Translations under genes and position numbers: made by a program
Source of the DNA: Macrotrachela quadricornifera
Taxonomy: Eukaryota; Rotifera; Eurotatoria; Philodinida; Philodinidae
Assembly (NCBI GenBank): GCA_022393335.1
Contig: JAJEKB010021564.1
Location: 472,652 to 536,651, forward strand
Direction: 5' to 3'
Length of the DNA: 64,000 nt
The notes under the pieces: model-generated
The model's database searches: none
The model's input: the letters and a program-made list of their open reading frames with translations, nothing else
Told to the model about the DNA's origin: nothing
In this document: piece by piece, positions 48,236 to 58,900 of the stretch
Numbering within the stretch: position 1 is the first letter of the stretch
Layout: each line of letters begins with the position of its first letter

Positions 48236-48899
48236 AAACGGTTGTATATCCCAAAATCTCATTATGAACACGTGTCGAAAATTCATGATGGTTTTACGGA
48301 CTTACTCACAGTTTTGGTAGGATTGGATCTTGGGAAGGAACGTAAGTAGCTATTGGTAAGATAGGAATAAATAACCTCGAATGAATAGAAAATCGGTAAA
48401 ACTATAAGAAGGTAAAAATGAGCATTAGTTCACACGAAATCGAATTAAGTGAAAGTAAGGCACTCCTTTAAGTGTCTTTTTTTATAAAAGCTGCCAAGTA
48501 TCATTTAAAAAGTGTTTATGATGTTTCACAATCTACCCTTGATGACAGATTCTAGCGTATTCGCCAAGGTGAGGTCTATCAATAATGTGAAGAAACTTTT
48601 AAAGTGGCCAATGGAGAAAAAAAGCAGTGATGAAATTTACAAAATCTTGACAACTATGAAGAAATGTGCTGCGCTTTCTAAATCAGTAGCCGCCTACAAC
48701 AGCTATAAATGCACATATCACTTTTCAGCGTTAACATGAAAGAGAATGACATATTTTCATGAACTGACGTAGAAAAAAGAAGTATCGTATATTACACAAC
48801 ATGGAATACTTTTCCTACTTTCGTTGTTCCAGACCAAGGGAGATAACATCCGACCACTTTAGTGTTTATATCATCTAAGTCGAGACAAAAAGAATAACA
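48236..48899. other. Upstream region of the WWE-ADP-ribosyltransferase
   Basis: Presumed promoter. A 75-codon frame at 48512-48739 is unrecognised. Confidence 0.4.
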
Positions 48900-50060
48900 A
48901 TGATGAGCCATCAGGCATCTGCGCTCACTGGTTCTTCCATATGCATTGAATGGATGTGGCAGTCAAATCCAAAACCGTGGGATCAGTCTCAACCAGCAGA
49001 ATGGAGTCATTACTCAGATGTGGAAAATCTTATTATCGAAGAAGCATACAAGACTAAGCAGACTCATACCATGTGGAACGATTACCATATTGATTTCCAA
49101 CGTCAAGTTCAAATCTCCATCAACAATGCCAACGATCAAAGACCCATCAAGCGAGTGGAGTGCAAAAGAGGCACTAAGCGTCTACGCAGAGAACGCTTTG
49201 ACTTCGATCCCATCGATTCCATCGATCCCACTGATCCCACCAATCCGATCGATCCCAAGCGTCCTATTGGTGGTCAGTATGGTTGGATTTCACCATTCAT
49301 ACATGAGGTGAGAAAGGAATTAAAACTCGAAGAGAAACAATTACCTTCACGAGACGAAACAATTGTTCCGATGATTGTTGAGAAAGCTGCTCGCGGTATT
49401 ATCGAGGAAGGCAAAAAAGTACGCAAACAGAGCGACGCTGAGTGGATGGCTAAGCTGCTGATGGACCGAAAAGAAACCGGAATAGAAGAAGTATGGAAGT
49501 GCTGTGCTCGTCTCTATTCAATGTCAAGTTTCTTGCACCTGAAAATGAATGAGACCATGAGATTGATCGGGAGTGAGGAACAAGAACAGATCTGGCGAAG
49601 AAAAATTTCCACATTTGGACCCTTTTGTCTGCTCTTGTGGGACAATCCTTTCAATAGTAAGCCGAATACGACAAAACAATTACTCTACAGAGGAGTCAAT
49701 CTAACCGACTCTCAGATCGCCACTTATAAAGATCTTTTCCAGCATCCTCATGAATACCGCTCGTTTCAAGCGTTTACATCTTGTAGCCGAAATCGTGCTA
49801 TTGCTGAGTTTTATAACACTAACGTCTTATTCAAAATGGAGGTAGACTACGCTTTCACTGTGGATCTTCAACCGTTTTCCAACTTTTCTGAAGAAGAGGA
49901 AGAACTTATAACTCCTGGTGTTTGCTTCACTGTTAAACATGTGAATTTTGATGAAGCCACAAACAAACACTTGATCTACTTACAACTAAAACAACGCTTT
50001 AGTGGTGAGTATGAACAGCTCTTCCATAACCTTCTTTATAAACGGACAAACTATTCCTAA
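48900..50060 (+). CDS. WWE domain - ADP-ribosyltransferase, 386 aa
   Basis: A complete single-exon frame. Residues about 16-88 form a WWE domain (IEWMWQSNPKPWDQSQPAEW, then DYHIDFQRQVQIS and QRPIKRVE), a fold that binds poly/iso-ADP-ribose in other proteins. A linker rich in DP(I/T) repeats (DPIDSIDPTDPTNPIDPKRP) follows. The C-terminal half is an arginine ART: LLYRGVNL (Arg near 264), FQAFTSCSRNRAIAEF (serine motif near 292) and SEEEEELITPGVCFTV (E-x-E near 333). The R-S-E triad is complete. WWE-ART fusions are typical of bdelloids. The WWE could direct the enzyme to already ADP-ribosylated targets (inference). The first of two adjacent ATGs is taken as the start. Confidence 0.9.
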   Translation: MMSHQASALTGSSICIEWMWQSNPKPWDQSQPAEWSHYSDVENLIIEEAYKTKQTHTMWNDYHIDFQRQVQISINNANDQRPIKRVECKRGTKRLRRERFDFDPIDSIDPTDPTNPIDPKRPIGGQYGWISPFIHEVRKELKLEEKQLPSRDETIVPMIVEKAARGIIEEGKKVRKQSDAEWMAKLLMDRKETGIEEVWKCCARLYSMSSFLHLKMNETMRLIGSEEQEQIWRRKISTFGPFCLLLWDNPFNSKPNTTKQLLYRGVNLTDSQIATYKDLFQHPHEYRSFQAFTSCSRNRAIAEFYNTNVLFKMEVDYAFTVDLQPFSNFSEEEEELITPGVCFTVKHVNFDEATNKHLIYLQLKQRFSGEYEQLFHNLLYKRTNYS

Positions 50061-50108
50061 AAGTTGACTTTCTGATTTCTTTCATGATCGAGCTGTCATT
50101 GGGTATTC

Positions 50109-50114
50109 AATAAA
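50109..50114 (+). promoter_or_regulatory. Probable polyadenylation signal
   Basis: AATAAA, 49 bases after the WWE-ART stop codon. Confidence 0.45.
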
Positions 50115-50307
50115 CGGTATTAAATTAGGGCGTTCTAAAAAATGGAGGTTTGGCAAAATAGCAGCAAAAAATCAAGTAGCGAATCGATGCCTGCAAAAGG
50201 TGAATGGTCGCTTGAAATAACAAAAGCAGTTACCAGGATGATCGCCCAAATATACCATACGTCGCAAATATTGTATAGGCGATACTAATATCTGAAAAGC
50301 CGATATA

Positions 50308-51262
50308 TACACTGTGGTAAATAATATTATTCAAGAAGGGTAACGCTATAATTCTAAATCGAAGATATGATGAATTTTATACCAAATGAAAGCTCGTCAA
50401 AAACGAAGTTTTTTGATACTAAATAGTAAGAGTTATGAAAACTGTTTAATATCGAATTGCAGAAGCTTTCAGAAATTTTATGCTTTTTTGCGGTGGAAAA
50501 GTAAAATACCAGTAATTCAAAACTGAAGTCAAGTGTTTTTCTTGAATATTTTTACATGGTTCAATACAGCTCGTCGAACTCTACAAAACTATATATATGA
50601 AAGTTTTTCTGTACCATTTTTTTGTGATAAAAAATTCAAAACAACTATTTGAAAAATCTTAAAAAAAAGTTGAAAAGTCATAGTTTTTATATAAAAGAAA
50701 AACACTTGATTTTTCAATAAAATTAGCTTTTCTCATTATTTTTCCAAGCTCAGACGTTTTGAAATATATCCATCTGATGCTGCATGAAAAACTGCATCCA
50801 TCAACTACATTTCGAAACGTCTAAGCTTGGAAAAATAATGAGAAAAGCTAATTTTATTGAAAAATCAAGTGTTTTTCTTTTATATAAAAACTATGACTTT
50901 TCAACTTTTTTTTAAGATTTTTCAAATAGTTGTTTTGAATTTTTTATCACAAAAAAATGGTACAGAAAAACTTTCATATATATAGTTTTGTAGAGTTCGA
51001 CGAGCTGTATTGAACCATGTAAAAATATTCAAGAAAAACACTTGACTTCAGTTTTGAATTACTGGTATTTTACTTTTCCACCGCAAAAAAGCATAAAATT
51101 TCTGAAAGCTTCTGCAATTCGATATTAAACAGTTTTCATAACTCTTACTATTTAGTATCAAAAAACTTCGTTTTTGACGAGCTTTCATTTGGTATAAAAT
51201 TCATCATATCTTCGATTTAGAATTATAGCGTTACCCTTCTTGAATAATATTATTTACACCGT
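50308..51262. mobile_element. Near-perfect palindrome, about 955 bp
   Basis: CACTGTGGTAAATAATATTA at the left and TAATATTATTTACACCGTG at the right begin arms of about 455 bp (50308-50765 and 50812-51262) that look almost identical. The spacer is about 50 bp. Non-coding. The central bases include a second small near-palindrome (ATGCTGCATGAAAAACTGCAT). Confidence 0.82.
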
Positions 51263-52354
51263 GTACATGTATATATTTGCTGCTTACTTTTGATTAGAAG
51301 TCGCCTTTGTTGAGATCAAATATGTGTGAATAATTTAGGTTTCGCCAGAATCCGAGAAAATTATCAATAAAATTACTCAAACTTCGAGAAAATTGTATGA
51401 CAGGTTTTCTCTAGAACCTGAGAAAACGGTCGCATAGATTTCTCCGAAATAAGCGAATATTGTCTCATAGGTTTCTACAAAATCCAAGAAAACTGCGTAC
51501 TGTGTTACTCCAAACTTGGAGAACGGCAACCAACAAAATCTTCTAAACCGAAGAAAACGCTAGCCAAAGCCTTCCGGAGTCGAGAGAGTCCATATACCCG
51601 GGTCGGGTGGTTCCTGGTTTTTGACCCTATCTGCTGTAATAAATCGAATGTTTCAGAAAAAAAACTGCGTCTGTCAAGCAAGTGGTATGGTGAAGTAGTC
51701 GCCATTTTGTACACGACTCAGGAAAAAAAGAGCTACAAAACGATAGCGCAATACTCCTTATCTCCGAAATTCTTTTATGAAATCTTGGCAAGTAACGTCC
51801 AAAATATCAAACTACCTCATCTACTGTTTAAAACATGAGACTTTCCTATATTTTCGCGGGATTATGAAGAACATGACTAGTATGGAAATATCAGCTTTTC
51901 TCGTGGATCGTTGGCCAAGCTCAACACTTCAAGATAAACTACTGACATCATTTGAAAATGTTCGCCGGAACGAAAAAAGATTTTGATATTGTTTCCAAAA
52001 GGAAATCCATTTCGCGTCGATTCTGGTGCCACCATCATAGTACCGAAATCAACTTCTCCTTTTCATGGTTGGGTTACCAATTAACTCAGAAATCAATCTT
52101 AAACTTTTGATCTCGAAAATTCAACTGAGCTCAAAAGAAACTCTGATTCCAGTACTTTGAAGGTAGCGCTATAACTCACGCGAAATACCTTTCGTCTTGG
52201 AAATAATATCAAAAATAATTTTTCGTTGCGGCGAACATTTTCAAATCATGTCAGTAATTTACTCTGAACTTTTGGGCTTGATCAACGGCCTGCGAGAAAA
52301 GATGATATTTCTATACTGTTTCACTGTGGTACTGGTTGCTACTACTCTCAATCT
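51263..52354. other. Intergenic DNA including a 38-40-bp degenerate tandem repeat
   Basis: No supported gene. The repeat at about 51340-51560 is listed separately. Confidence 0.45.
51340..51560. repeat. Degenerate ~38-bp tandem repeat
   Basis: About five units on the pattern GAGAAAAnTG(T/C).nAT(A)GnTTTCTC(C/T)..AA(A/T)CC. AGGTTTTCTCTAGAACC, AGATTTCTCCGAAAT and AGGTTTCTACAAAATCC mark successive copies. Confidence 0.5.
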
Positions 52355-52366
52355 GACTCGCAAGAA

Positions 52367-52724
52367 GAAGAAATACCCCGACTTTCGGCTACCTTTCATT
52401 ATAGGGTAATTCTCTGAAGACAATTTTTGAATTTCCCCATATTTTTCCTGCAGCTATGGCCAGATGCAGCTCTGGACAGAAGGCAAGCCTGTCGCAAAGT
52501 TCTCCTCGCCCAATTACTTGGGCTCACCGCACAACCTCTCTAGTGCGACACACAGTGAGAAATATCTCGTGTGTCAGTAGAGGCCGCTAACGGACGGGTG
52601 CTCCGAGGCAATAGACCGTGAATCACTTGCCCAATGTGATTACACAACTGAGATGCCAACGAGATTCGAATACGGTACCTTGTGGGTACAAGTCCGAACA
52701 CGCTGCCACTCGGCTATGCCGGTC
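52367..52724 (-). mobile_element. tRNA-derived SINE with 12-bp target duplication
   Basis: Flanked by GACTCGCAAGAA at 52355-52366 and again at 52725-52736. The minus strand begins with a tRNA-like head: an A-box-like TAGCCGAGTGG (52701-52717 region), D-stem CCGA/TCGG, and a B-box-like TATTCGAATC (52660-52674 region). The GC-rich body follows, then an AT-richer tail toward 52367. Pol III internal promoters plus a perfect 12-bp duplication fit an L1-type-mobilised SINE. I did not see a second copy in this window. Confidence 0.75.
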
Positions 52725-52736
52725 GACTCGCAAGAA

Positions 52737-53189
52737 TTCAAATAGAGAAGTCATGCTCTTTATACAAACTGTAATCCTCGATGCAGCCGGTTCCCTATTG
52801 AACGAAGGCAACAAAGTCTCCAAGGCTCAATTTGTCATTATTACACCAAATGCCATCATCAAAAGAGACGTTTCTTCGAACAAAATTATCGTTTATCGGA
52901 CTCTTACTATTGCTCTCTCTCAAATATTTACACATAAGGATTTCATCTGCTACGGGTCCTCACATCGCCAACATTCATAAAACAGTGCAAAATGAATACT
53001 GAGCGATACCACGCTAGTACAAAAACCTAAAGGATCTAAACAAAGATCAAATACAACAGTTCTATATTCACACCAAAAATACATGCATTTTACATACGAC
53101 AAAACGACGCACCAAATTAACCTACCCTACTCTCCGATACGCGACATTCGGCAATTCTTTCCTTCCTTCCGAAAAACTAGACATATTTC
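52737..53189. other. Spacer right of the SINE
   Basis: No supported gene. The open frame over the SINE edge is incidental. Confidence 0.4.
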
Positions 53190-54884
53190 CATTAGCGTAT
53201 TTGTAATTTATGCAAACACCCAACTTTTCAAAACCGCACGAAACGTCCGCTTACAAACACCCACACCTTGGTGAGTTATGCTCACAAACACCCACTTTGT
53301 CCTACTATTAGAAAAAATATATGGTCAACAAACATCATAAAATGACCCCCACCACCACAAACACCCAGGATCTTTCTTATTATCCACAAAATCACTCAAA
53401 CTTGTCTTCACAAACACCCAAAGAACTCCATAACCTAACTTTTGACCCCAATAAGTGCCATCTTCAAAAATATTTTTTTAAGGAAATGTTTTCTGCAAAC
53501 ATGTATGTTCGATTAAAATTGTCCATCTATGACCACAAACACCCAAAAAGGTCTTCATGAACAAAAGAATCGCATTCAACTTATCTTCAGAAACACCCAC
53601 AAAAACATGTAAGCTGCTCATTAATACATGATTCAAATATTTTTGTAAATATATTCATCTTAAAAAAGCCTCAAATATGGGAAAAAAGTGTAAAGTCCAG
53701 CTAATGCAAAATTGGAGTAGATTTTTGTTTTCGTTCATTTATACGTGATTCGATAGAGCGATGAATGTTGATCACGAAAATATAATTTTTATTTCGATTT
53801 GATCGCTGTTTGACTGAGAAAAACGCTAAACAAATTGGATAACTACAAATATCGTATATTCAGCCATATTGCGCTTCTTTTACAGAAATTGTTAAGTTTC
53901 AACGCCGTTTATTGTGTGAAGCTTTTTTCAATAATATATTCTGAATCAGGGTGAAAAATTATATCGAATCACATATTTTAAGAAAGTTCTTTTTCCATAA
54001 AAGTCGACCTGTGCTCCCCCAGGCCTATACTTCTAATATTTTGCCCCTGGTCTCCTCGTGGTTGATCTTTGGTGAAAAAAAGAATTTCTTATAATATATA
54101 TGATTCGATATAATTTTTCACCCTGATTCAGAATATATTATTGAAAAAAGCTTCACACAATAAACGGCGTTGAAACTTAACAATTTCTGTAAAAGAAGCG
54201 CAATATGGCTGAATATACGATATTTGTAGTTATCCAATTTGTTTAGCGTTTTTCTCAGTCAAACAGCGATCAAATCGAAATAAAAATTATATTTTCGTGA
54301 TCAACATTCATCGCTCTATCGAATCACGTATAAATGAACGAAAACAAAAATCTACTCCAATTTTGCATTAGCTGGACTTTACACTTTTTTCCCATATTTG
54401 AGGCTTTTTTAAGATGAATATATTTACAAAAATATTTGAATCATGTATTAATGAGCAGCTTACATGTTTTTGTGGGTGTTTCTGAAGATAAGTTGAATGC
54501 GATTCTTTTGTTCATGAAGACCTTTTTGGGTGTTTGTGGTCATAGATGGACAATTTTAATCGAACATACATGTTTGCAGAAAACATTTCCTTAAAAAAAT
54601 ATTTTTGAAGATGGCACTTATTGGGGTCAAAAGTTAGGTTATGGAGTTCTTTGGGTGTTTGTGAAGACAAGTTTGAGTGATTTTGTGGATAATAAGAAAG
54701 ATCCTGGGTGTTTGTGGTGGTGGGGGTCATTTTATGATGTTTGTTGACCATATATTTTTTCTAATAGTAGGACAAAGTGGGTGTTTGTGAGCATAACTCA
54801 CCAAGGTGTGGGTGTTTGTAAGCGGACGTTTCGTGCGGTTTTGAAAAGTTGGGTGTTTACATAAACTACAAATACCGTTTCCAT
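53190..54884. repeat. Long palindrome with telomere-like motifs in both arms
   Basis: Arms 53190-53975 and 54095-54884 match nearly perfectly, with a 120-bp spacer. The outer ~400 bp of each arm holds seven GGGTGTTT cores (mostly TGGGTGTTTGTG or TGTGGGTGTTT) at irregular 30-125-bp spacing. The G-rich strand points outward in both arms. TGTGGG is the telomeric hexamer known from the bdelloid Adineta vaga, so the motifs are telomere-like but not a regular telomere array. Identical 80-codon frames in the two arms are a consequence of the symmetry. Confidence 0.85.
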
Positions 54885-55306
54885 TACAACTATCGGTGCC
54901 ACGATATAAGGAACACGGATTTTTCCTCAATATCTCCGAACTGAAAGCAGCTCGCGAGTTTCGATTTTCGCCATTGGAAACAGCACACGGCGGAAAGAAA
55001 TCAAATGAAAAAATTTCATTCGTAGATAATTGACCAATCAGATTGTTTTCTCTGGATATTTCGAAAATGATGTACTCATCGGTTTTCTTCGTCAATTTTG
55101 AGTCTAAATGTGACCGTTTGATGAAGAAAATCGTTTTCTTTCGATCTGCACAAAGGCGGAAGCCATAACTTATTGGACTCAGGACCTATCAGCATTTTCC
55201 GGATGTCCTCATTTCGGCCAGCTGTCTTTTGTCCACTCCAGAACATGCTTAGATAAGGGTGGTCGATCATGACGAGTCGAGTGATGATGTTTGTTTTGAC
55301 CTCCAA
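54885..55306 (-). pseudogene. Unrecognised coding fragment A (inverted partner of fragment B)
   Basis: Minus-strand frames include ENDFLHQTVTFRLKID, then after a frame change DEYIIFEISRENNLIGQL and SEILRKNPCSLYRGTDS. These align with fragment B at 55490-55840. The frame change falls near 55080. No family recognised. Confidence 0.45.
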
Positions 55307-55489
55307 ATAAATCTATAGTAATTATATCAACAGTGTTGTAATATTCCGTTTATATACCGCCTAGCAGCAGAACGATAGAATTTCAAAAATATTGTCCTAT
55401 TGACTATAGGTCTCTTTGAAACTGAAAATCAATAACACCACTCGACTCAGCGTCATCGACTAACGCTATATAAAATTGTTTTCAAGTGA

Positions 55490-55840
55490 AGTAAGGTCAG
55501 CTAGCGGAAATGAGGTATCCAGAAGATTCATTATAGCTGCTGAACGGACTACATCACGGAATCCTGCCTTGTACACATTAAAAAAAAACAATTTTCTTCA
55601 TTCAATACTCACATTCAGATTCCACTTTGACCAATAAAAACTATGAATACATCGTTTTCAAAATGTCCAGGAAAACATCATCTCATTGGTCAATTACTTG
55701 CCCATCAAATTTTACTCAGCCACTTCGCCCCGCATCTTCATTTCAACTGTGAAAACCGCCTTCCGCAACCCTCTTTCGTTCCAGAGATAATCAGACAACG
55801 TCTGTGCTCATCATGTTTTGAGGCCAACACAGATTCATGA
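55490..55840 (+). pseudogene. Unrecognised coding fragment B
   Basis: Plus-strand frames include KKNNFLHSILTFRFHFDQ, then PGKHHLIGQLLAHQI, NCENRLPQPSFVPEIIRQR and LCSSCFEANTDS. Shared with fragment A: FLH...TFR, LIGQL, ENR, EI-R, CS and TDS. The protein-level similarity with diverged DNA suggests a real former gene, now present as an inverted pair. Confidence 0.45.
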
Positions 55841-55964
55841 TGTAAATGACGACACGGCTTCCCTGTCTCTTTCTTATCACAAAAGATTCTCTTTAGAAAC
55901 CGAGAAATATCAAATATCAAACAATTCGCCACGGCCATCATCCTATGAAACCACTTCCGCATGT

Positions 55965-58900
55965 TCTTTTCCATGACACTTCTAGTCATTGTATCATCTC
56001 GAAGTCGTAGCTTCAAAGGGATCGAAATATTCGACAGCATCATCGTCAAAATTATTCCTTTGACATGTGATGTTCCCTCAAATCACCATCTCCCAATCTT
56101 TGCTACAAGCTGATCAAAATCGTTGAAGAAGCCATGATCATAATTACTCATGCAACATGAGACACGCTCTCGTGTCACTATCTCCAAGTCATTCCTTCCA
56201 AATCATCAAAATAGTTGAATAGCGCCATCATGAGAATCATTCGCCTCACATTTCATATCTCTACATGTCACAAGCGCTATATTCCTGCTTGAAACTCACT
56301 AAAATACTTTAACAGACCCTTTTTTAGAAATATTCATTTGACATGTGATATCACCACACATCACTACATCCAAATCTCTCCTCGAAAGTGATCAACATAA
56401 TTCAACATAGCCATATTTCGTATAATTCATTTCACATTCGGTATTTCGTCATATGACCATCTCCATGTCTTTGCTTCGAACTGAAAAAATAGCTCAACAA
56501 AACCATAATTACTATTACTCATTTCACATGCGATGTCTCCTCATGTCATTATCTCCAAGTATCTGCATCAAACTGATTAAAATACTTCAATAGAGCGTTC
56601 GTCAAAATTGTTCATTTGACACGTTATATATCCTAATGTCATGATCTCCAAGCCTTTCCTCGAAAGTGCTCAACACAGCTAAATACGACTATCTTTCCAA
56701 TTATTGACTTGACATGTGATGTCTCTTCATGTCACCATCACCAATTTTATGCTTCAAAGTGGTCAAGATAGTTAATCAGAGCCATTTTTAGCATTATCCT
56801 TTTGACAGGCGATGTTCCGCAGTGTCACTATATCAATGTCCTTGCTTCAAAGTGATCGAAATATTTCAGCTGAGTAATATTCACAATTCTTCATTTCACA
56901 TGTGGCGCCTCTTCATGTACCATCTCCAAGTCTTTTCTTAAAAGTAATCAAAATAGTTCAACATAATCGTAATTAGCATTCTTCATTTCATATGTGATAT
57001 CTTCTGAAATTACGCTTTCGAAGTCTTTCCTCAAACTGATCAACATGACCAAAAAGAGCTCTCATCAGATCCAGTAAATTGACATATGATGCTCCTCACC
57101 ACACCATCCGCATGTCTTTCCTTCAGAATGATCAAAATACTTCAAGAGTACCATTTTTACAGTTATTCAATTTGATATCCGATATCTCCTAATTTCACCA
57201 AATCCAATTTCTTCCTTCATACTGATCGAAACAGTTGAACAGTGCCATTCTTAGGATTATTCGTTTTCATGTGATGTCTCTTCAAATCACTAACTCTAAG
57301 TTTCTGGTTCAAAGTCATCAAATAGTTTACCAGAGCCGTTTTTAGAATTATTCATTAAACATGTGATATCTCCTAATGTTACTATCTCCAAGTGTTTGCT
57401 TCAAATGATCAATATAGTTGAACATAGCTATCTTCAGAATTCTTCGTCTGCCATGTGATCTCTGCTCATGTCACCATCTTCAAGTCTTTATTTCAACTAT
57501 TGAAAATAATTCAATAGAGCCGTGGTAACAATTATTCCTCTAACATGAGATGTCTGCTCATATTACCACCACCAACTTTTTGCTTCAAACCGATCAAAAT
57601 AGTTGAACAAACTCATTTTCAGAGTTATTCATTAGCATGCGATGTCCCCACATTTCGCCATCTCTACCTCCTTCATTCAAAGTGATCAAAATCGTGGAAC
57701 CGAGCCATCTTTAGAAATATTCATTCCACAAGTGATATCTCCTCATTTCACCATCTTCAGGTGTCCGCTTCAAGTAATCAAGATAACTAAAACCAGCCAT
57801 TTTTAGAATTATTGATTTCACATATGATGTCTCTTCGTGTCACTATCAGTAAGTTTTTCCTTGAAAATGATCAAGATACTGGAAGAGAACCATGCTCAGA
57901 ATTATTCATTTGACTTGTGATGTCTCCTCATATCACCATATCCAAGTCTTTGGGTCAACTTCATCAAAATAGTCCATTAGAGCCATGCTTAGAATGTTTC
58001 ATTAGACGCGTGATGTGATCGCGTGTGACTATCAGCTACTCTTTGCTTCAAAGTGATCAAAATATCTAAAGAGAACAGTGCTCAGAATTATTCATTCGAC
58101 ATGTGATGTATCCTGATATCATTACAACCAAGTCTTTCCTTTCAAGCGATCCAAATATTCCAGCAGAGCCATGCTTAGAATGTTTAATTCGACATGTGAT
58201 GTCGTCGAGTGTCACCAACTGCAACTCTTTGCTTCGAAGTACTACAAATAGTTGAAAAGAACTATTCTTAGAATTATTCATTTGACGTATCATGTCTCAT
58301 GAACCACCATCTGTAAATCCCGGCGTCAAAGCAGTCAAAATAGTTGAAGAGAGCCATTTTTAGCATTATTTATTTAATAGGCAATGCTTTCTCATGTCAT
58401 CATATTGCAATCTCTGCTTCATATTAATCAAAATAGGTAAACCGAGCCATTTTTAGAACTATTCATTTCACATCCGACATTGTCTCACTTCGCTGGATCC
58501 AACCCTTTGTTTCCAAACGATTAAAATACTTGAAGAGAGTCATGGTGAGTATTATTCGTTGGTCATGTGGCATGCCCTCACGTCACTATATCCAACTCTT
58601 CGCCTCATACTGATCCAAATAGTTAAACAGAACCATGGTTAGAATTATTCGTTTCCACGTGATGTCTCTTCACGTCACTAACTTCAAGTCTTTGCTTTAA
58701 AGCCAGAAAAAGTTTTACAGAGCCATTCTTAGAATTATTCATTAAACATGTGATATCTCCTAATGTTACAATGTCCACGTCTTTGCTTCAAAGTGATCAA
58801 AATACTTAAACGCAGCACTGTTCAGAATTCTTCGTTTGACATAGGAGGTCTTCTCATGTCACTAACTTTGAGTTGTTGTTTCAACTGGTGAAAATATTTC

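Noticed and set aside
52660..52724. Functional tRNA gene
   Set aside because: The A and B boxes and D-stem are present, but the anticodon arm has a wrong loop size and the unit is bounded by a 12-bp duplication that includes a long non-tRNA body, so it is a SINE.
53321..54751. Two identical 80-codon frames on opposite strands
   Set aside because: They are mirror copies within the arms of one palindrome and consist of the telomere-like motif translated. There is no independent evidence of coding.
58066..58293. 75-codon minus-strand frame in the satellite
   Set aside because: It arises because the unit length is a multiple of three. It does not persist through the array.
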